NCBI GenBank assembly: GCA_949130495.1
Contig: OX422215.1
Location: forward strand, 69,145,244-69,209,243
Reading direction: 5' to 3'
Source: Sambucus nigra
Lineage: Eukaryota > Streptophyta > Magnoliopsida > Dipsacales > Adoxaceae
Length of the DNA: 64,000 nucleotides
A program made the position numbers and the translations under genes. Position 1 is the first letter of the stretch. The number at the start of each line of letters is the position of its first letter. Below the pieces are notes generated by a model. The model saw only the letters and a program-made list of their open reading frames with translations. It made no database searches and was not told the origin of the DNA. Below, in pieces: positions 56,665-64,000 of this stretch.

Positions 56665-59253
56665 GTATTTATTGCAAGGCTATCGGAGTAGTTACATTAG
56701 TACAACACGTTTTGTTTTGGCGAGGCTTTACCAGTAAGAAGGTTGGACTCGCACTTATATTATCTATCCTAGAGACTTCGGAGGAGATAGTGGGCTCGAG
56801 ATATTCGATACCAATGTATGTATAGACTTTGATAGTATAATTTCGTATGTATCGGGACTTACCGTTGAGTGAAAAGATTTGACTCAGTATTTTGTTTAGC
56901 ACTCCGGACTTAGTGATAAGAAGCGTGCATTGTAATATGTATCCTTTAGAGATGTGGGAGTTAATAGTTATACCCCTATTATTAGGGAAGGGAATTTCGA
57001 GAATTCCGATCATATGTATCCGAGGTTTATAGAATGTAATTATCATCAACCAATACGGGACGATAGTGAAATTGGTGAAATGTTCTTTGTTAAGCATAAT
57101 TACGGGAAAAATTGTAACTTTTCTGTCAAGGGACTGAATAAAGGGGTATATATTATGGACGGAGGACCTAACGGATTTCGATAACCGATAATGCTAGATA
57201 GTAGTGTATCGGGGGGGTTCCTTGTTTGGATTTCGCTTTGCGAGACATCCCACGCATGAAACTTAGCGCAAGGTTGGAAATAGGGAGACGTTTGGTCACT
57301 ATTCCATGAGTTCGGTACCCTGGTCGAAATGGGATCAAGTAATTACGTATGTAAGTTGGGAGTTGAATTTTGTTTTAAGGTCATTGGAGCCGAATTTTTG
57401 TGGTAGGAAAGCATTGAAAGTTATCCCCACAAGTTGAGGGGTGGAACTATGATAAGGAGAATTTAAGAATTTTAATTTCTACCCAAATGTCATAACCGCA
57501 TACAGAACACAAGGTGAATAAAGAGTTGGAATGATTTTTAGAATGGATTGTCTGGAAAGAACTCTATATTATACAAAAGAGATAACCAGTAATCATTTTG
57601 ATGAATAGAGCGTTAGTGAATTATTTTGGTTGTTGTACAAATTTGAGAAATTTTTGTACTTATCAGAGGAAGGTTGAGAATTATTATTCCTCTCTTATTG
57701 TCATGGAAATTGAATGCCCTATTCCTTCTATTCCGCTGAAGTTAGTTAGTCCTACATAAGAGTAGCCGCCGTTCGCTCTCCCAGGGCGGACGGGGTGTTG
57801 TAAAAATGTGGTCATCTGGGTTAGATGCATTCAATATAGTCCGAGTCGAAGGGACGTGGTAGTAGACTTGTGAAATAAATGTTTGTGGGACTAGTATAAC
57901 GAAGTGGAAGTGATAGAGTGGATTAAACGTCACATGAGGGGCGATAATCCATACATAAGTGTGCAATTAGAATAGCACGCCCTAACTTGATTGGAAGGCT
58001 GTGGGAAGCCATTCAAGAATTAGTATTCCTTGAATAGAGTAGAATTTAATTGTTATGAAGCACACCCGGAGCGGAATTGTTATTAGTCAAGTGTGAGAAC
58101 GACTTGCGCATACAAAGATTAATGATGTTAGTATAGTATAAGAGTTACAGAAGTGCGCTTCGTGGAGAGAAGAGCATGGGTCAAAACTTTCGGCATATTA
58201 CGTGCCAGTTAATGTGAGACATTTCAAGGGAAGAATCGATGTTTAGCGAGACGTAGTGAGTAGTCTCTACATGCACCGCCCATAGGTAAAGTTTGGTTGA
58301 AAGAGGAGAATCAACCAAAGAATTTTGTGTTTAGCGAAAATTCCTGAACTTGGAAGAGGTCGGTAAAGCCGATTAAGTTCTTGGATGAGTTTCCATCCTC
58401 AAAACAAGATCAAGGGTTTATCCCGAACATGTGAATTGAGTCGCCGAGAGGAAAGTGATTGATATTCCTTTGGACTGGCTTACAACATTAACTAGTATGC
58501 CCCATACTTCCTTTGAAGGGAAGGATCGCGCCAGTGCATGGTCCGGCGCAGTGTAAATTTCTGAATGAGGATGAGATTTGGTGAATCCCACCTTTGATAT
58601 GGGATTTCAGGAACCATCGGAGAAAAGAATTTCATTTTGAGTAGGATGTATCACCCTTAGCCAAAGAATGGGCACACGGTGATTAAAGATTTGTGGAGCC
58701 ACCTGAAGGAGATTTTGGAATCTTGATATGATGATCTCAAGAATGCTCTGTAGAAGCACTCGTACCTGTTTGTCGCGTACAAGGTACTTATTAAGGTTTT
58801 GTTATGGAAGAACCTCGACTATTCTCCTGCCGTATGTTTATAGGAGAATAGGTAATCAAAATTTTTGGATCGGTCGAGAAAACATCCGATAAATGTGGTA
58901 GAATTCCACGACTGTTTTAGGCAAGCAAGAGTGATCAAATGTTCATAATATTTTCTCAGAATGGGAGTTTTGCGTTTGAATAAATCCGAGGAATTGTCAT
59001 GTAGTGAGGTGCGGCCTCCTAATGTTAGTGAGATAAAGAAATTATAACGTATAGGCGTGACCTATGCGAATGTTGTCGAGTGGGAGCACAATGTGAAGTG
59101 TCTCCAATGAGAATGTAAAACAATGCTGCTGGGAAGGAAGGGCTATAGTAATTGAGCGTCGTAATGTGTGGTTAGTTGTGTAAGGAAAAGGATATCCACA
59201 ATTGTGCTAACGGATAGGCCTTATTTTCCGAATTTCGGGACGAAATTCAGTTA
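56665..59253 (+). mobile_element. Internal region of the long-LTR Gypsy element, copy 1
   Basis: About 2.6 kb ending in CGAATTTCGGGACGAAATTC (59229-59248) and a PPT, the standard 3' end of Ty3/Gypsy chromovirus-like elements. A KVLIKVLLWKNL-like stretch (about 58780) is weakly reminiscent of the integrase C-terminus. Otherwise no gag or pol domain can be read, and stops are frequent on all frames. It is either a heavily decayed or a non-autonomous, large-LTR element. Its first 1.4 kb repeats at 62585-64000. Confidence 0.6.
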
Positions 59254-59266
59254 TTAGGGGGGAAGT
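59254..59266 (+). promoter_or_regulatory. Polypurine tract, long-LTR Gypsy
   Basis: TTAGGGGGGAAGTA directly before the LTR start TGTAATACCCC at 59268. Confidence 0.85.
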
Positions 59267-59267
59267 A

Positions 59268-61915
59268 TGTAATACCCCGTATTTTTATAGCTTTTAAATT
59301 ATGGGATTTATTAAATCTAATTGAGATAAATTAATTTAATTTTAATCCGGAATGTTGCTTTAAATATTTACTAGCGTGACGAGAGTTAGTAATTATTGGA
59401 AATTTGTTATTTGTTGCATATTAGTGGATGAGTATAGTAATATTTGTTATTTGTTGCATATTACTGGATGAGTATAGTAATATATGAGATTTATTTTTAT
59501 AATATTGTCACGTGTGAATAAAATGGCAATTGTGGAAATTTAAGTCGGGGCGCGCCTGTGTCGTGTCGGGACTAAATGTGAATTAATAAAAGTGAATATT
59601 TTATAAGTTGTTCGGATGGTCATTTTGAGTGCACCAACGCGTCCAAAAGGGTCGAGATAGTCAAAAAAGTGTATCCGGGAGTTTAGTTTGGGTCTCGGGA
59701 CATTTTTAGGCCTAATTAGTAACCCGGGAGGGAATTTTGGTCATTTTACATTTTTGGGTAATTAAACCCACGAAAATTAGAGGAGTTATATCAGATACCT
59801 AGGTTACCTTCTAGGGTTAGAAACTCAAAACACAAGTGATAGCCATAGGATAGGAAGGATAGAGCTCTCAAGGCAAATTCAAGGCCCGAAACTCAACCGT
59901 TTGCACCACCGCCACCGCCAACGCGTAGATCGCGAGACGGGGAACACAACCATACCGAATTCGACGCCAAATTAGAACGTCAAAAATCCCAGGCAAGTTT
60001 TTATCTTTCTATTTTCGTTGGTGCATCTTTCATATTAGTTTAGGAGTAATTAAGATGAGTTTTAATGGAGGAAAACCCGATTTATGATAGGAAAATCCAT
60101 GTAGTATTAGTCTAATTGAAAATTCTGGAAACCCTTGCCATGTAGAGGAATTTAAACCACGAAATTATGATGTGTATAAGAAGAGAATTCTGGAAATAAT
60201 TGTTAGAACCATATTTAAGAGAATTTTAGGGTTCTTGAGATTTTGTATGAAATTGGGGCTGTAAATCCATGATTAAATGACAGAAATCCACATGCTTTAC
60301 GTTGAAAACACCTATTATGATGATATAGGGTTAGTAGTATCAATTCTGGGTTGATTGGGATTAGAAAAGATGGAATTTGTTGATGTTAGTAGAGGAAACC
60401 CGTAACTGCAATTCTGCAGTTTTCGCAGACCTGTTTGATCGATCGATCGAGCCTAGAGCTTCGATCGATCGAAGGTTCGATCGATCGAGCCCCAGACCTC
60501 GATCGATCGACCCCTCCTGGCAGACTCCTATTTCCATTATTAAATGAGTTAAATTTAATTTATTGTGAGAAAATTCTTGGGCATCCTTAATGAAATGTTT
60601 TGGGAGATAGGGGGAGACCATTAGGACAAGTGAATAGATTTTGGGACCCTCGATGTCGGGCAAGGATTGTATTTGGGGATAACTACATAAGGGTTGGTAA
60701 ATTTATAATTTAAAGAGAGAGAGACACGTAAGAGAGTTACTTTGGGACAAATGTGTATACCTACTGAATTTTATACTTGGGAGGATAGAATCCAAGAGCG
60801 CTATGTAGTAACTGGAAAAGTTCCTCAAATTAAAATAAGATGTGAATGGTTATACGTGATAACTAAATAATGAGAAATAAATGCGAATGACGTAATTATG
60901 GGAATTGAGAATTTACCCATTATTGATATGGTAATATGAGTATAGTTATATGATTGTGTATGCATATACTATCTATGTGTGAAAATCATGCCCACGCTAC
61001 TTGCTATCCCTGAGGTTTCCGCGTTGGGACAGTCTTATCTCGATGGGACCTTTATGGGGGATATTGACTTGTACCCTAGAAGATAGATATCCTTGGTACA
61101 GGATATCGGAATGATAGTTCAGACGGTCCTAAGAGATGCGGGTATGTGCTTTCCTCTTAGAGACTTGGAATCTATGCTTCACCTCATTTTGTTTGTGTAT
61201 AGGTATCCTTGGTACAGGCTATCGCAGTGATAGTTTAGACGGTCCTAAGGGACTTGGAACCTATAGTTTGTATATGTGTTAATACAATTCGAGAGTGATT
61301 TCGAATTTGTATTCCCCTTAATATGAGTGATATGGGGTTTGGATAGTAGAGTATGCCCGCACCATAGTTTTATTTGGGGTGCTGTTATGGTTTATATATA
61401 TATTTTACGAGTGGTTAATATATATATGAAATTCTGGAATCTGGAACTGTCTACTGTGATGTGATATGTAGGACGTGGTTGATAACTCAATTTATAAATA
61501 CTCATGTTGAGAAAGTATAATATGACACTGGAAAACTTTAGTGATTTATAAGGTTAAAATGAGAAATTTGGTTACTAATTGAATAGTATCTTCAAACAAT
61601 TAAATCGTTAATTTTGAATCTTACGAGAAATATAAGATAGATTAATCCACTGGGAAAGGATAGCATGTTATATGATGAGATAGACCATTGGGAAGGTTAG
61701 TGCGATAGGTGTGCACATTAGAAGAGAGGTGAGAATTTCTCAAGAGAGTGTCACACTAATATGTTGTTGCATTGGCCTGTATCAATTTAAATACTTGCTA
61801 TACGTATTTTAAATCAAACACATTATCGGGCTCTGACCCGTTTCTTTTTCTCTTTCTCTCTCTTGTATATATATGTATGTATTACAGGTGCCCAGCCACA
61901 GGGGCGTCTTGCTTA
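59268..61915 (+). mobile_element. LTR of the long-LTR Gypsy family, plus strand
   Basis: It starts TGTAATACCCCGTATTT after the PPT. It contains the ATCGATCGA cluster (60437-60510), a pair of 50-bp direct repeats (about 61086 and 61203, core CAGACGGTCCTAAG/TAGACGGTCCTAAG) and the GGTGCCCAGCCACAGG word (61888). It departs from the family LTR after GGCGTCTTGCTTA at about 61915, so the last 500 bp of the LTR are missing. Confidence 0.8.
60437..60510. repeat. Cluster of ATCGATCGA palindromic words
   Basis: Four GATCGATCGA-type words occur within 74 bp. The same cluster recurs at the homologous LTR position in 61-92 and 4448-4487. Confidence 0.9.
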
Positions 61916-62584
61916 AATGCTTTAGATAGTTAAATTCTTGCCAAGTGATGGTAAATTCAGTAAGTACTATTATAGATAGTAACATGATCTTTATGGCCTG
62001 AAAATTTAAGAGAACAATCAGGATGGTTAACAGGAATCAAGTTTACTAAAGTCCGAGAGGAGGAAAAATCCTAACCTGGTTAGTAGGATAGGTGGTAAGT
62101 GGATTATGTACTGAGGTATTTTGTGCGGAGTGAGATCGCTCACGATAATATGTTCCAAAGTGAGTATAAGGACAAGAATACGGTGCCTAGTAAAAGGCAA
62201 CGATTAAAAATAATTTTGTTTTGGTTTGGGCAGACGTGTTACGTCCAAAAACCATTTGGGCAGTCAAGACGATTGCCAGGATGGAAGTATAAGTTGTATC
62301 CTTAGATGATGCGGCGTGTTTATGTGACACAAGCGAGTCACCATATTTTGTTCATTGCTAGATTAGCATGTGAGACGAGTTTAATGCATATAATTATAAA
62401 TGTTACCATTATGTGAATATTTTCCCTAGTGTAGCGGGATTTTTCTTTAATGCTATCCGCGGAGGATGGATGAGTATATTAACAAGTTTTGTACTTTATT
62501 GAGGTTACTCGTTGTAGTGATGCGATAAACGAGTATGATATTATCTTTGTTAAAAATGTTATAGAAATGGGTAGTATGATAGTG
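61916..62584 (+). mobile_element. Probable internal sequence upstream of copy 2
   Basis: About 670 bp follow the truncated LTR without match elsewhere in the window. By position it is the part of the internal region that was lost from copy 1. The 68-codon frame at 62099-62305 has no recognisable product. Confidence 0.4.
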
Positions 62585-64000
62585 GGCATTTATTGCAAGG
62601 CTATCGGAGTAGTTGCATTGGTGCAACATGTTTTATGTTTGTTTTGGCGAGGCTTTACCTGTAAGAAGGTTGGACTTGCACTTATATTATCTATCCAAGA
62701 GACTTCGGAGGAGATAGTGGGCTCGAGATATTCGATGCCAAAGTATGTATAGACTTTGTCAGTATAATTCCGTATGTATCGGGATTTACCGTTGAGCGAA
62801 AAGATTTGACCCAGTATTATGTTTAGTACTCCGGACTTACTGATAAGGAAAGTGCATTGTTATATTTATCCTTTAGAGATGTGGGAGTTAATATTTATAC
62901 CCCTATTATTAGGGAAAGGAATTTCAAGAATTCCGTTTGTATGTATTCGAGGTTTATGGAATGCTATTACCACCAACCTATACTGAACAATAGTGAAATT
63001 GGTGAAACGTTCTTTGTTAAGCATAATTACGGGAGAAATTGTAACTTTTCTGTCAAGGGACGGAATAAAGGGGTATATACTATGGACGGAGGGCCTAACG
63101 AATTTCGATAATCGACAATGCTAGGTAGTAGTGTATCGGGGGGGTTCCTTGTTTGGATTTCGCTTTGCGAGACATCCCACGCATGAAACTTAGTGTAAGG
63201 TTGGAAATAGGGAGACGTTTGGTCACTATTCCATGAGTTCGGTACCCTGGTCGAAATGGGATCAAGTAAATATGTATGTAAGTTGAGAATTGAATTTTGT
63301 TTTAAGGTCATTGGAGCAGGATTTTTGTGGTAGGAAAGCATTGAAAGTTATCCCCACAAGTTAAGGGGTGGAACTATGATAAGGAGAATTTAAGAATTTT
63401 AATTTCTAGAGTGATTGAGAGTACCCAAATGTCATAACCGTGTACAGAACACAAGGTGAATAAAGAGTTGGAATGATTTTTAGAATGGATTGTCTGGAAA
63501 GAACTCTATATTATACAAAAGAGATAACATGTCATCATTTTGATGAATAGAGCGTTAGTGAATTATTTTGGTTGTTGTACAAATTTGAGAAATTTTTATA
63601 CTTATCTAAGGAAGGTTGAGAATTATTATTCCTCTCTTATTGTCATGGAAATTGAATGCCTTATTCCTTCTATTCCGCTGAATTTAGTTAGTCCTACGTA
63701 AGAGTAGCCGTCGTTCGCTCTCCCAGGGCGGACGGGGTGTTGCAAATATGTGGGCATCTGGGTTAGATGCAGCCAATATAGTCTGAGTCGAAGGGACGTG
63801 GTAATAGACATGTGAAATATATGTTTGTGGGACTAGTATAACGAAGTGGAAGTGATAGAGTGGATTAAACGTCACATGAGGGGCGATAATCCATACATAA
63901 GTGTGCAATTAGAATAGCACGCCCTAACTTGATTGGAAGGCTGTGGGAAGCCATTCAAGAATTAGTATTCCTTGAATAGAGTAGAATTTAATTGTTATGA
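62585..64000 (+). mobile_element. Internal region of the long-LTR Gypsy element, copy 2, runs off the right edge
   Basis: It matches 56665 to about 58052 at roughly 95% or better by eye, offset about 5.93 kb, with a 15-bp insertion near 63409. Frames conserved in both copies (for example 62857-63111 and 56954-57184, 74-84 codons with KHNYG.NCNFSVKG) have no known domain. Confidence 0.8.

Noticed and set aside
60361..60663. 100-codon minus-strand frame
   Set aside because: Lies in the LTR across the ATCGATCGA cluster (Asp/Arg/Ser-rich by translation of the repeat); not conserved in the other LTR copies.

Overview
This 64 kb window is AT-rich plant nuclear DNA made almost entirely of nested, decayed transposable elements. 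The families present are SIRE-like Ty1/Copia, Ogre/Tat-lineage Ty3/Gypsy, a long-LTR Gypsy family, a CACTA (EnSpm) element, a MULE-type MITE and a few small repeats. This points to an angiosperm, probably a eudicot with a repeat-rich genome; the species cannot be told from the sequence. I found no intact host gene, no rRNA or tRNA gene and no CRISPR array. All assignments come from reading the sequence; no database search was possible.

Layout, left to right. 1-1175: minus-strand LTR of the long-LTR Gypsy family. 1618-1828: long (ATT)n array abutting a truncated SIRE-like Copia (C1, 1878-8781). C1 is split in its RT/RNase H by a 3.28 kb solo LTR with a perfect 5-bp target-site duplication (TSD). 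8782 to about 11110: 3' end of a different Copia. About 11.1-13.6 kb: unassigned AT-rich DNA with a SINE-like unit and foldback MITEs. 13630-25241: a minus-strand Gypsy of the long-LTR family, split by a complete 6.9 kb CACTA element (17939-24860, TSD ACA) whose transposase gene is broken and carries a MULE-MITE. 25242-27283: 5' LTR, primer-binding site and gag start of a second SIRE-like Copia (C2).

27284-53594: two Ogre/Tat-like elements of one family lie head to head (LTR-gag-protease / protease-gag-LTR). At their junction is a truncated Tat-type element (about 34.2-39.0 kb), which carries a coiled-coil coding block with a plausible intron. The right-hand Ogre LTR is interrupted by the best-preserved element of the window, an 8.5 kb SIRE-like Copia (C4, 43810-52346). 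C4 has 910-bp LTRs, TSD ATATG, an initiator-Met PBS, a polypurine tract (PPT), and one gag-pol frame broken by four stops that all look like C-to-T changes.

53764-64000: rearranged array of the long-LTR Gypsy family. It contains inverted LTR arms and two direct copies of the same internal region about 5.93 kb apart.

Nothing here forms a host operon or pathway. The functional content is retrotransposon signals (LTR promoters, PBS, PPT) and decayed gag-pol or transposase genes. The relative order of insertion can be read from the TSDs and split domains. The most unusual features are the head-to-head Ogre pair with a 62-bp satellite-like array and an intron-bearing passenger block at its junction, the perfect 61-bp palindrome at the CACTA end, and hairpin-forming inverted repeats inside the CACTA element.
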